Shown one piece after another: positions 1 through 14,773 of a stretch of 64,000 nucleotides of DNA (its first letter is position 1; each line of letters opens with the position of its first letter). The notes beneath the pieces were generated by a model. The model searched no databases. It was not told the DNA's origin and saw only the letters and a program-made list of their open reading frames with translations. Both the position numbers and the translations under genes were made by a program. The DNA comes from Globodera rostochiensis. Lineage: Eukaryota > Nematoda > Chromadorea > Rhabditida > Heteroderidae. Where the stretch lies: the NCBI GenBank assembly GCA_018350325.1, contig JAEVLN010000004.1, positions 2,294,001 through 2,358,000 of the forward strand. Direction: 5' to 3'.

Positions 1-821
1 TTTTTTTCTTTGTTTCTTGCTTTCTTCCTCCCTTTTATTCATGCCTTTATCGAATGACTCCCCAAACAAAAAACGTATAATTTTTCTACTTCAAAATGTT
101 TTTATGGATGAATCGCCGTTGCCTTTACGAACAAATTTTGACGGGAACTTTACAAACTATTTAACGAAAAATAATTTTTTCCCGAGGAAAAAACCCATAT
201 TCCTGCAATTTGGCGTGCCCCCCGCCCAAATAAATTAAAATTTCATTTAAAAAACGCATTGAAAGCGCTTGATAATGAGTGATTTTTGCTAACAATAACA
301 GCTTATGATGTCATTGGAACATTTTATTGTCGGTTATTTCCAATATACTTACTCTTTTTTATGTTAGATCTTTCGTTCAATGTACGTCATCTCCGTGAAT
401 GTATGCTGATCAACTAACTGCTGGGAGATCATCGATCAATTTGCTGATTGAAAAATCGGAGGAAATTGTCGTTTAATTGCTCTTCTACTACCAACGCAAA
501 GCGTCGATTGACGGGTTTGTGTGTCTTTAGGCAACAGTTTCGGGGTGTGCACTCCCTCCGGTCCCCCCCCACCCTTCTCTCTCTTGAGGACGATCCAAAA
601 TAGCCTCCGCAATGATCGATTTTGCCCTCAATGGAAACTTTTTTGTCTTCTTTCTCTATGATAATGACAAATTTGCGCGCAATTCGTCCCCATATAATCG
701 TTTTTTTAGGAACGGGACGCCTACAATTGCATTCTCTTCGTCTCTGTGTCGTTTTGTTGCCGTCGTCGTCACCCGTCTCCCTGTCCTCGCCCCCGCCCTC
801 TTCTCGCTGGGCATTGAGTGA
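1..821. other. Upstream region of the PPP1R16-like gene
   Basis: No convincing gene is visible. The sequence is AT-rich with short open frames on both strands that lack family features or consistent splice sites. It should hold the promoter and 5' UTR of the gene starting at 822 or 837. The last 100 bases are rich in C and T. An exon belonging to a gene left of the window cannot be excluded. Confidence 0.4.
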
Positions 822-3164
<2,343 letters not shown>

Positions 3165-4557
3165 ACATTCAATGGATTTTTTGCGTTCACTTCCCTCGTC
3201 GGATTTGATCATCCCTTTGATTCGTGAATATAAATGGACGCGCATTGCCTCTTCCTTTCGGAAACCCAAAAATGATCATTTGTTTATTTGCAGCTCAATT
3301 CCTACAAAATTATTTATATTTATATACAGTTTCAAAAGTAACTAAGTTAAATGCCTCTACATTTACTTTTATTGTTGAAGAGAAGGGACTTTTGGAACAA
3401 ACTTGCCCACAAATAAAACCAAGTTATATTAATATATTTCTGTTTACTCGTGTTGTCGCCTTCACTTTATTCATTTTTGTCCAACAGATATCCTAATCAA
3501 AGTGTTTCTTTGTCAAATATGTATATCCTGGCTAAGTTAGCTTCTTCTACTTAACGAAATAAGAAAAAAACTGAATTCCAGAGTAACTTGCGTACAAATG
3601 CAAAAAACTAGCGAAGCCTTTTGCCAAGTCCCAAGTGTCCATTTCTTCGGCTTAAAATGCATGTCCACCAGTCGAATCGATCAGAAAGCAATGCCAAAAT
3701 CAGTCCCAATTCGAAGGTCCAATGCACGGAAGACATTCAACAAAACGTCATTGCACGGAAAACTGGAAATGCAATTGAAATAAAGTGTCCGTATTCATAC
3801 GAAACGCCAAAAGAATATTTTGTGAGCGATTTGATTCACTTTATGCGCTTTTCTCTATTCTTGACAACCAACAATGAAGAGCCATGTCCGACGAATCCCT
3901 CGTGAGCTGAGTAGCGAATCAGCAAAAATTTCTTGCCGAAAAGCCCTACGAAGAAAGTTACTAGCAAATTAAATGGGCCAAAAAACCATTAGGGGAACAC
4001 TTTTGGTCAACATTTTTAAAAATTTTTTAATTTGTCTGAAAATATGTTATTTGATGCCCTGATTTCAAATTCGGCAATAAAAATTAAAAATAGGATTAAA
4101 CGGTTTTTGAATCGGTTGAAATTTTTGAAAATTAAGAAAAAAACGAATTTTTTGAGTAACAAAAGCTTAAAAAACAGCCAAAATAGATGCATCACTGTCT
4201 CGAAATCGTTAGACCGGAAACTTGGACCAAAAAATTTGGTCAAAAGTTTTTTTGGGTTTGGGTTTTGGGTCCGGTCTCTGATCTAAACGCGTCTGTGACT
4301 TGGAGAAGCATTTGAATTTGTTTTTTGAGAGGCGCTCGCTATTCAGTTTGAAATTTTGGCATTTTGTCTATACTTAAATTTTGAAAAATTGATTGTGACA
4401 TGATCCGTAAATTTGTGAATGACTGACTTACAAATGAGGCCAAAATGGTGTAAAAAAGACATTTTTTGCTCTTCTGGGCCCAATTCTCACGTCCTACCCA
4501 ACCATTACTCACTCTAAAATTTATAAAACTGCATTTTTAGCACTTACTACCAAAGAA
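3165..4557. other. Intergenic region between PPP1R16-like gene and SETD2
   Basis: AT-rich sequence with possible poly(A) signals (AATAAA near 3411 and 3779) downstream of the first gene. Open frames here (for example 3598-3783 and 4032-4286) have no recognisable features and no splice logic. A TTTTTAG at 4535-4540 lies 17 bases before the SETD2 start codon and could be a spliced-leader or 5' UTR acceptor. Confidence 0.5.
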
Positions 4558-7500
4558 ATGGGTAGAGCTAAGAAAAAGGTTAACAAAATTTCCGAGACCA
4601 ACACAAATTCTGCTGCCGGGGAGACGGTCAATCAGCAGGAGAAGCAACAGCGAAAGACTCACAGCAAAAGTTCGGCGGATGGAAGCGAAGAATGTGCCGC
4701 TTTGCCAGTGATTATAGCTGAAATTCCGCGCGAGGAATGGCCTCCTCTTCCACAGTTTAAAGAAGTCGGTTTTTTCTTTGCGCAGCCTTTTGGCTTTGTC
4801 GATTTTAAATATTGTGAAGGGTCCGGCTGTGCCGGCTGAAAGATGCCATTGAAAACACTTTTTTTTTTGTCGAGATTGGAGTGAAAAAAAAAATTTACAA
4901 ACAGCGGAAATAGTAAAATAAGAATGGTTTTTTTGACTGATTAAACTTTTAAGCTTGATGAAAATGTGATTCTGTGCAAAGATGCGGAGAGTAAAGAATC
5001 GAAATCAATCCAATGCGACTGTAAGCACAGCTCGAAGGAGTTAAAGCGGGGCAAAGGCTGCGGCGAGGAGTGTCTGAATCGACTGCTAATGATGGAATGC
5101 CGAGGGGGCTGTCCAAGCGGGAAGTACTGCACGAACAAACACTTTCAGCGGGTGAGTGTTTTTGAATTTGCCTGCCGACGGCGTCACAGGACTTTGTCGG
5201 TCGTAAATAAGACAAAATTTTATGTAAAAAACCGTAAAATTGTTTTTTTGAACCTATCGGGGCTAATTTTTTCATAAAATTTTTTGGGGAGTTTTAAAAA
5301 AGACAATTTAGAGGGAATACGCCGAGTTGGAATTGTTTTACACCGGTGACAAAGGCTGGGGCATGCGGGCAAAGCAGGACATCGCCCAGTAATGAGTTTG
5401 CTTCCAAATTGTTTTAACAAATTTTTTTTAATTTTTATTTATTTTTGCCAAGGGGCCAATTCATCATCGAATACGTGGGCGAGGTGATCGGCGCCCGCGA
5501 AATGCAGCGGCGTATTCGACGTTATGGCCAAAACCCGAACCACAAGCACCATTATTTGATGGCATTGCGTTCCGGCACTGTCATCGACGCCACCACCCAA
5601 GGCAATCATTCGCGCTTCATCAACCACAGCTGCGACCCAAATGCGGCCACCCAAAAGTGGACGGTCGGACGTCAATTGCGCATTGGCTTTTTCGGTGAGT
5701 TTTGACGGACGAACCAAAAGCTTAGATTTGGAGGATATTGAAGGGATAAGAATCGAAAACTGAAGGCTGGGGCAAATTTTGGAATTTTTTTTATAGGTTT
5801 GGGGAATTTTGTTTTTTTGAGATTATCATAAATAATTTCAGCGTTGAAACTGATTAGAACCGGTGAAGAGGTTGTGTTCAACTACCAATTTGAGCGCTAT
5901 GGGTAAATATTAATTGTTTAAACTAGAAAACAGATTTTAAATTTTGAATAAATTAACATTATTAGAACAAACTAACACTCATTGTTCTTATTTGTGTTGA
6001 ATCCATTATGCAGAAAACGGGCCCAGAAGTGCCTTTGTGGGTCCGCAAATTGTACCGGTTACATTGGTGCCACAGGACGAGAGGACAGCGGCGTGGACAG
6101 TGCCGGAGAGGAAGACGACGGCGTTGTTGCGGCCATGGAGTCCGACTTTTCTTCCGATTCCGATGTCGGAGGGGCAGCGGAAGAGGACGATTTGGCGACG
6201 ACGGCGACGACAAATGTTCCGTCCGTGAAAGTTCAACAAACGAAGCGGAAAAAAGGCCGACCCCCTAAAAATGCGGTGAAAATTGATCGGAAGAGCGACA
6301 AACAGAAGCAAAAGAGGGCGGAGGTCAGACCCGAACGGATTGCCGACCCGACACTGAGAGAGGCGGCCGAAGTGAACGAAATCCTTCTGAAAGGACCGCT
6401 GCGCAATCGGGAGCAAGTGTTGGAGTTCAACAGGTCATTTTATTCATTCATTGCTTTTACAAAATTTTCTAAAAAAATTCGTTCTTAAAAACGAAAAGAT
6501 TCATCAATTTTAATAATTTTCTAAAGCGTTAAAAGCAATTTAGAATTATGGTGCGGGTGGATCAGACAGAGTCGCGCCGTCGGATGGTCGATTTTTTGCT
6601 CAGCATTGAGGACCCGAACATTTTGCGTTTGTTCGTCGCTCACCAGGGCTTGGCCCTCATCCGAATTTGGTTCGTTCTGCCGCTATTTGAGCGTCGAGCG
6701 CTGCAACTTCAATCTCAAATTGCGCGACTTTTGTTGCGCCTTCCGGTGACCAACAAAAATCAGGTGGACGAAGTGTGCATCATGAGCACACTGAACCAGA
6801 TGATCAACATGGTGAGTTTTTTGATTTTGTTTTTGTATTGGGATTTTTATTTTTAGGTTTTTAAATTTTTCCAAAGTTCTTCCCTGCATAATTGTTTTTA
6901 CCTCATAGTTAAATAGAAAGTATTAATTTAAGCGAACAGTAAAAAAATTTTCCGTTTTAGGAACTGCCTGATAAACTTGTAGTCCTGGAGATGGTCAACC
7001 AAATGGCCGACTTTGTGGCCGAAGAAGCGGACGGTCCAGACGCAATCGCAAAATCCATTCCAGACCCAGCTGTTTGTTTTTTATTATTATTAATTTTTAC
7101 TTTTTGTTTTATTTTTTTTTGTTAATCGTTTCATTTTGAACCTCTTCAGGTATGCGAATTTGAAGAGCTTCGCCTATTAGCGGAACAATTGACTGATAAA
7201 TGGGCCAATCTGGTGAGTTCGGACTTTCGCATTCCGAAGAAGTTGAGCAAGACGGTCAGCAAGCTGGTCACCAAGGGAATGGCGGTGTTGCAGAACAACA
7301 AACAAAATATGTGAGACGAAAGGCAAAAATCCGAAGGAAAATGAAAATGTCATTTTTCTACTTGAATTTTCTAATGTTCTTTTAATGCTTTTCACAAAAC
7401 GAACGGAAATTTTTTTAGGAGATTTGTTCCGAGACGCCAAATGTCCTACGGAGGCTGCAAAAATCAGTTTAATGACGCAGGCCCCTATAACGACGGGTTT

Positions 7501-10500
7501 GGCCCGTGCGGAGACGAGCCTCTGAATGAGAACGATCGCGAATGGCAATACCGTCGTTTTCGACGTCATTTCGAGCGGCGCATTCGCCGGAGGGGCGGTC
7601 AACCGTTTTTCTACCAGCACAACAACTTCAACGGGGGCCGAGAGAAGGCGATGCACTTGGGCGGCCAGTTGTACAACGACCCGGAGGTACGGTTTATTGT
7701 CATGAGAAAGTATTGTGCCTTAAAAATTTCGGTTTTTAACAAACAGTACGAGCCGCCACCGTCCTTCTTCAATGCGCCTCTTCCGCGCGTGCTGAAACTG
7801 TTCCCCGACGTTGTGCCCTACCCGGCCGGACCCAATTCGCCTTCAATGCTCCATCCCGTGCCACCTCATTTCTACCCGACTCCGTCACCGATGCATCCCG
7901 GCCCCTACTGCATGCCGCCAGCACCTTTCCACCATCACCATCTCTATTATGCACAAAACGGGCCCGGCACAATGATGACGATGCCGTCAATCCAGACTCC
8001 TCAACCTCCTCCTCCCCCACCGCCTCCGCCACCACCGCCTGCTCAATTGAAGATGCTTGAAAATGAGGAACAATTGGAGATGGAGCTGGATGATGACAGT
8101 GAGACTGAAGGTGTGCAAAATGCACAAAAAGAATTGTTTTTATTTATTTATGAAAGCAAATTCTCAGGTTTAACTGCGGTCGGAATCCCATTACCTTCGA
8201 CATCATCTTCCATCAACAGCAGCAGTAGCAAAAAATTGACCAAAAAAACAACAGCAACTGTTGACGGCTCTGAAGAGGTGGAGTCGAAGAAGGAAAAAGA
8301 GAATGTAACTGCTGAAACAACAGCAACAGCCAAAGGTCACCAGACGGAGGAAGGAAAGCAGCCCAGCAAACAGCAAAAGCGCGAGAAGCAGAAGAGCGCC
8401 AAGGACTTGATAAAAGAGTCGCTGCAACGACGGATCCAAAGTTTGAAGGCACAGTTGGGCACCAAAGCGTCGCCAACAATTTGGGCGCCCAAAGGACCGG
8501 CGGACAAACCGGTGTCCGTTGCTCACGCTGAACGACGACGGTCCCGATCAAGATCAGTGTCCCAATGTTCGGCAGGTTCACGGTACGGTTCGGTTTTAAA
8601 TGTTGGGTATATACCAGGGATGTGCTCTGTTCTGTTCTGATTTTCTGATTTACCAGAATTTCTGGTGATTTTGGGCACCAGAATTCTGATTTCTGGTTTC
8701 TGGTTTTTTTTTTTGCAACCAGAATTCTGATTTCTGGTTTCTGGTTTTTTAGAGAAAAAACCAGAAAAAAACCAGAAATTCTAAGTTAAAATTTTTACTT
8801 ACAACACCTTTTACAAATAGCCATTTTTGCAAAATTATTCATTCTTGGGCCAATTTTCTTAACAAATTGTCATCAAAAATCAAAAAAATTTTCCCGGCGG
8901 CGCCTATCGGCACCGCCGACCCCCTCCTATTTCTAAAAAATATTAAAAAAAGTGTCGATTTTTTTAAATTTTTGTTGAAAATCTGTTAACAAATAAAGTC
9001 AAAAATTCAAAATTTTCTCGGCGGCGCCTATCGGCACCGCCGACCCACCCGCAAGCAGAATTCGCAAAAAATTTGCATTTTTGAAAAATTTAAAAATCGA
9101 CAACATTTTTGAAATTTTTCTACCAAAATGTTAAAAATTCTAAAAAATTTACTGAAAATTGAACTTTTTTGGAAAATTTGATAAGAAAAATGCAATAAAA
9201 AAACCAAAAAACACACCCCTAAAATCGAACTTTTTGGAGGAAAAATTGCTTAAGAAAAATGCGGGAATGATTAAAAAATTTCTGTTCTGGTTTTCTGATT
9301 TACCAGAATTTCTGGTCGTTTTGGGCACCAGAATTCTGTTTTCTGATTTCTGATTTTTAAAATAAGGACCAGAATTCTGTTTTCTGGTTTCTGATTTTTT
9401 TTTATGCAACCAGAATTCTGATTTCTGGTTTCTGATTTTTAAAAAGTCGACCAGAGCACATCCCTGGTATATACGATATTTTTATAATATATAAAATCAG
9501 TGAGTTTTAATTTATCCGAACCTTTAGCTCGCGGCTCTCCTCAACAACTCCCGACCCAACGCCAAGAAATCGACAATCGCAGTCCAAGGAACAGCTTCTG
9601 TTGCAAAAGAAAGACGAGGAGAGACGAGCACTTCGTGATGACAAAGGTGGAGGAGGAGCAGCAACGGAACAGCACGACGAGGAGCGACCGCAGCAACACA
9701 GGAGGAGAAGAGACGAACGCGAGGAGGGGGAGACGACGCGGCGGCGACGCAGCGGTGTCGGGGACCGGGACCGCAGTCACGGGCGGAAGGAGCCGCAGCG
9801 TATGTCGTTGAGTCCGGACCGGACTGGCGGGACGGACCCGCACATTGACAGACGGGGACGACGCAGGGGCGGCAGTCCCGGAAGAAGGGTGGGTGATTGG
9901 GGCGGTGAACCACCCGACCGGGCTTATCTGATCAGATTGACAATAAAATTTGGTTTAGTTTTTTTTGGCAAATCGTTCACGGTATCGTGACCAGCCAGCA
10001 ACTTTAACATATTTTTATCACCAATTTATTTATTAGGGTGGTCGTTTCGGTGGACGTCCTCGTGGTGCTATGAACAATAAGCGCTTTTTTGATCGAAGGA
10101 ACCGTGTGGGTCGTTGTTGGCCTCGGAAGGTGGTCAGCGAAACCAATTCCAACAATGTAAGTGTTGTTGTTATCTGTTGTTGTTTTTGTTTTGAAAGTTT
10201 GGCAATGATGCCATCATTTTATTGGGAAATTATGAGTCTTTTTCCCTCCAAAGGTGCCGAGACGACGTGGAGGGACGTATGACCGAATACGCACGCAGCT
10301 TGCCCAACAGGCGTTCAAACATCAGCAGATGAAAGACAAAGTGCGTCGAATGTCATGGGGAAATTTGTAGTTCATGACGGAAATATCGAAAATTGCGGGA
10401 CTAAATTTGACTAGTGGAAGTTGATGGGCCACAACCCGGATCTCCGGGTGATCCCTTTTCGGATTCACTAATGATGCGGGGAAATATGAACAAAAGAGTT

Positions 10501-13500
10501 TAACAACATCCAAAAAATTGATCCTTTTTTAATCAAAAAAGGTCGACTGACCTCAATGACTTCAGCGATAGATAACATAAGCACCGTCGTAAATTAATTA
10601 ATTAATTGTTTTTGCGCAAAAATTTTCGGAACATTTCAGAAGGAAGAAATAAAACTAAGCCCCGAGGAGGAGAAACAGAAGCAACAGGAGCTGAACTCGA
10701 AGAAAGCCGTGATCAATGCTTATGCGGAGAAGTTGAAGGGTCTCGTGCAGCCGGACGGCACGAACGGCTGCCGAATGTCGTCGAGCATTTCAACATTTAG
10801 GTGCTGAACTTATTATTTGTCTTGGAAAATTGGCATATTCTCAATGTGAATGAAATCCAGGGCTTTATAATTTTAGGAAGTTTAAAAGGCTGTTTATAAC
10901 TTATTTCATTGGTTGAAGTGACCATTCCGAACTGGACACGGCGCTGCAGGAGATGAACATCATCTCCCGGAACAATGACAGCAACAACAACAACAAAAGC
11001 AGCGTCGGTCGTCGTCCTGCACAGTCCAGACAACGCGCGGCATCGACCAGTTCGACCAGCTCAACTTCAAGCAGTACTAGCTCCACCTCCACCACTTCGT
11101 CAGCTTCTTCTTCAACTACCTCTTCAAGCATATCCACTTCTTCGTCTTCCACGTTGAGTGACAGTCAGGAGAAGCAGCACGAGAAAAACGATGGCAGTGA
11201 ACAGAAGAAGAGCAAGGGTTTGAAAGGTGAACATCCGCAGCAGAATCTGCTTAAGCGGATGATTGGCACCGTTCCGCCAGAGAAAGGGCTTAATTCGCAG
11301 ACGGCACACGGCCACCACAGTGTTGCGGCACGTCAAACATCGCCGGTGGGCGTCAAGCCGCCGTTGCAAGTGAAGGGACGATTTGTGGCCGCCTTCAAAA
11401 TTACGCCGAGCGCTGTGCACTCGTCCATCGCCAACAGCGGCACAAAAAGTGCGGCGGTTGCCAAAGCGTTCGGCGACGGCGATGGGGAGGAAAGCGAAAA
11501 GGTCACACCCTTCCGTAAAATGGAGGAAAAGCACCAACAGAAACAGCACAAACAGTCCATGAATGCCAAAATTGAGCAACCACCACCACTGACAACGGCT
11601 CCTTCTTCTTCAACAGTGGAAGGGGAGGAAATGGGCGCGGAAGTTGAGGAGAGTTGTGACGAGAAGATGAAGAAGACGGGAGTTAAGCAAGAGCAGACGG
11701 AAGAGATGATGTTGGACAAGAGCGGCAGCAAGAAGGGCTTGGAGCAGGACGAGACTGAACTGGCGGAGGAGGATGACGAGGATGAGGGTGAAATGCTTCA
11801 ACCACCGCGCGTTAGCATCCCCATTCTGTCCGACCCGGGCCGCATGGACACGTACATCCACCAACTGAAGGAGGTTTTTATCAGGGGAAAATATTTGAAT
11901 TAAATGGCAGTCATTGAATTTGACAATTTTATTAAATGAGAAAAGATTTATATAAAAAATCGCAACCTTTTCCCCCAGTATGTCTACTTTGTGGAGACCC
12001 TTCGACGTGATATGCACGGTCCTCCGCCGCTGCCCTCCTCAATGGCGGCCGCACTTCGTCAACATAACAATTTGCACAGTTCGGCGGCCCCTGCTTCAAT
12101 GTCCTCTTCACTGTTGCCCTCCGTCGGCACAAATCAGCTACAACAGCAGCAGCAGCAGCACCCGGCGACGACGGTCATGCAACACTTGCAACATATTGCC
12201 CGCTCAACATCAACAGCGACGGACGGAGGCCGTCAACAAGCAGCAGTAGCAGCAGCACATCGGCATGGAAAGTCAAGCAAAAGCAACGCAGTAACGACAT
12301 CATCACGGACTGCAACCAAAAGGGAGCACATGGAGGACCAGGGTGCTGGGAAATGTAAAAAATTAATAAACATTATGAAATACTTTAGACGTTTTGTCAC
12401 CATCAACGAGCACAGCTCAGCCAATCTCGACAAAACGTTTGCGGATTGGCTCTGACCACAATGTTGTTCAGCAGCAGCAGCAGCGTCCTGTTGCGCAGGA
12501 AGTCCGTAAGCAAATCGACGAACTGCAAGGCGTTCACTCGTCATCATCCATCCAAGCGAGCACACCACCGGAGGATCCAAGGACAAATAATGCGGACGCT
12601 CAAAATGGTGAATAGTCACAAAACTCCGGAAATTCGTCTAAATTGTTTCTTTTTATTATTCCCATCCCTGAAGCAGGGCCTTATCTAGGGGTTTGCTTAA
12701 CAAAAATGCAATAAAATGAAAAATATACCCCTAATCGGTTTTTAATGGATACCACCCCCCTCCTCCCCCTCCCAAAAAATGTTTTAGTTACGATGACCTC
12801 TTGCCCAAAAGTGTTGGCATCACTTTTAACATTTTTACAGTTGCACCACCAATTGTTTCTTCTTCTTCATCGACGACTCAACAACAACAGCAGCAGCCCC
12901 CGTCGCATTTGTCCCTCTCGTCCACCGTGACAACAGTGGTACTGTCCGAGCCTCTGTCGTCATCATCATCATTGTCCGTTGGACGACGATCCACAACGGT
13001 GACGACGACGGTTGTGGAGCCATCGTTGGGCAACACCAATCAACAACAACACCATCCAAAGAGAGCAGAAACGACGAAAAGGAAACAATCGTCTCAAAAC
13101 AAAAATAAAAAGGGCACAACCAAACCGTTCTTTCACCATCCGAGTTTACTGAACAGTCTTACAGCTGCTGCTGCCGCCTCGTCATTGTCAACAGACAATG
13201 CCAATGCCATGAACAACAGCGAGTCGTCCTCTTCGTTTGTTGTCTCTGCTGGCCCATCAACGACGGATGAGGTTTGTAGTGAACGTTTTGTTGTTGTTTA
13301 TTGCGTACGTTGTCTCTTCCTTTGCTGTGTAGGTCGTCACCGTCCTCAACGAAACGACATCAACAACAGCAGAAGAGGCGGAAGAGGACGAGTTTTCTGC
13401 TACTACTGTTGCTGCCAATGTTACTGCTAGCCAAACAGCGAGTTTGGATCCGAAGCTGGAGCATTCAGCGGTTGGGGACGAGACAACATCGGCATCGGAA

Positions 13501-14190
13501 GCGCCATCTTTCGCTCCAGCGCCATTGATGAGCAAAAGCGGACTTTGGCTGGGCGCCAGAGACGCGGACGGGGCGCTGTACTTTTATCACAGAGACACGC
13601 GGTGAATATATACACATCGGCGGCATTCATTGACGGCATTCTCTCCTCTTTAAGGGAAGCGATTTGGGATTTGCCTGAGGGTGAAGAACTGCTAATCGTC
13701 GACCAGTCGAATGGTGAGGGCTTGTCCGTTGCGGGTGGTGGTGTTGCAGCGTCGTCTCCAGCAGCCGATGTGATGGGTACCGAGCGTCAAACGCGTCGGG
13801 CCGAGTTCAAACGGCACGTGTCAGCGCTGGTGGCCAAGTGCATTGAGCCATACCGGAAGCGCTTCTTCCACGCGAACGGGGAATATGCAACCTTTTTGCG
13901 AAAGGTGGGGGAAAGGAGGACACGGGAATTGACATGTCGATTCTGTGCCGTTTTCATAAAATTTGGACAATTTTCCTTATGGTTAATGTGCCGCCGCCTT
14001 CTTTTTACAGATCACGCACAAAGTGTTGGACAACCAGCCGAAGTCGGGCAACATCGAGCTGTTGTTCAACGACCAAGTGCAGAAGAACACGCAAAGGCTG
14101 GTGGACGAGTACATTCGGCACTTCAAAAATCGCGAATCGCATCAGCTCCAGCAGCATCGGACAGATTCTCAGGGATTTTCACCAAAATGA
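4558..14190 (+). CDS. SETD2: SETD2/MET-1-type histone H3 lysine 36 methyltransferase (AWS-SET-postSET, WW, SRI)
   Basis: Twenty-three exons: 4558-4764, 4954-5151, 5312-5388, 5453-5694, 5842-5902, 6014-6433, 6544-6811, 6961-7071, 7150-7310, 7419-7686, 7747-8110, 8168-8582, 9528-9888, 10037-10156, 10254-10340, 10640-10800, 10919-11873, 11979-12354, 12389-12607, 12841-13271, 13333-13601, 13655-13904, 14011-14190. The lengths sum to 2066 codons plus stop. Domains: Cys-rich AWS (residues about 85-135, CDC...GKGCGEEC...CPSGKYC), SET (about 136-261) with RFINHSCDPN and FNYQFERYG, post-SET CLCGSANCTGYIG, then a long low-complexity linker (Pro, Ser, Gln, acidic). A WW domain follows (about 1907-1940, LWLGARDADGALYFYH ... 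IWDLP), then a C-terminal SRI domain (about 1966-2050, FKRHVSALVAKCIEPYR ... EYIRHF), which in the family binds the phosphorylated RNA polymerase II tail. This order is diagnostic of SETD2/Set2. Intron 8583-9527 carries a transposon. The SET-to-SRI linkage rests on continuous phase across all introns. Confidence 0.92.
8615..9466. mobile_element. Non-autonomous hAT-type element in a SETD2 intron
   Basis: An 852-bp insertion in the 945-bp intron 8583-9527. The ends are perfect inverted repeats: CAGGGATGTGCTCTG at 8615 and its reverse complement ending at 9466. Both flanks carry the same 8 bp, GTATATAC (8607-8614 and 9467-9474), a target-site duplication. An 8-bp duplication with CAGGG termini is the hAT superfamily signature. 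Subterminal repeats of accagaattctg / tttctggttt type fill both ends. No transposase frame is present. The middle holds two GC-rich hairpin blocks (8895-8918, 9019-9042), also found in the element at 42635-43150. Confidence 0.9.
12655..12745. repeat. Fragment related to the hAT-element core, in a SETD2 intron
   Basis: Within intron 12608-12840 the segment beginning CAGGGCCTTATCTAGGGG and containing cttaacaaaaatgcaat resembles, in reverse complement, the block near 42676-42720 of the hAT-type element at 42635, and also 9180-9260 of the element at 8615. No second inverted terminus or target duplication could be found, so this is a decayed or truncated copy at best. Confidence 0.5.
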
Positions 14191-14773
14191 TCATTTTATT
14201 ATTATCTTTTTTCAGTGTGCTGACTTTATCAAATTAATTTTTCAAATACATTTTGTCTTTTATTTTGTTTTATTATATGTACCTCTTGGGTATTTTTTTT
14301 GTTTGTCAAGCAATGAATGGACAATTACTAAACAATTTGTCAGCAACATTTGTTTCTGAGAAATTGGACGATTTTGATTATTCTTATTATAGAACAATTT
14401 AAATGTAAAAATTTGTGTTCTCTTCTCGACTACAGCGAAGAACACGGAGACGTTCAAAAATGTGCCCCCGACAACTCCCCATCTTCCGCCGACCCCCTTT
14501 TTGTATTACTGCCATTGAACACGAAATTTTTATACAATAAATTGATCAGCTCTGCCAGGAAACTTCTTGCATTCTTTCTCTCAAATCCTTTTTCTCATCA
14601 CTTTGAATGTAATTAAACGGAAAATTCCGACTTTTTAATTTTTGCCAAAATAATTTGTAATGTAATGCAATTGCATGGTAAAAAATGCCGAGCATATTGA
14701 TCACCAGTGATCGGAAGCATTTATGCAGGAAAACAATAAAATGTATGTACAGGAAATGTGGTGAATTGTAGCC
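14191..14773. other. Intergenic gap between convergent SETD2 and SLC6 genes
   Basis: The 3' ends of two convergent genes meet here. There is an AATAAA near 14538 on the plus strand. No further coding region is apparent. Confidence 0.6.

Noticed and set aside
4255..4290. A ccggtctctgatct segment resembling the terminus of the 62771 MITE
   Set aside because: No matching left end or target duplication could be found upstream, so no element is called.
8615..9466. Possibility of coding sequence inside the SETD2 intron insert (short frames at 9028-9409)
   Set aside because: AT-rich frames inside a TIR-flanked element without any transposase motif.
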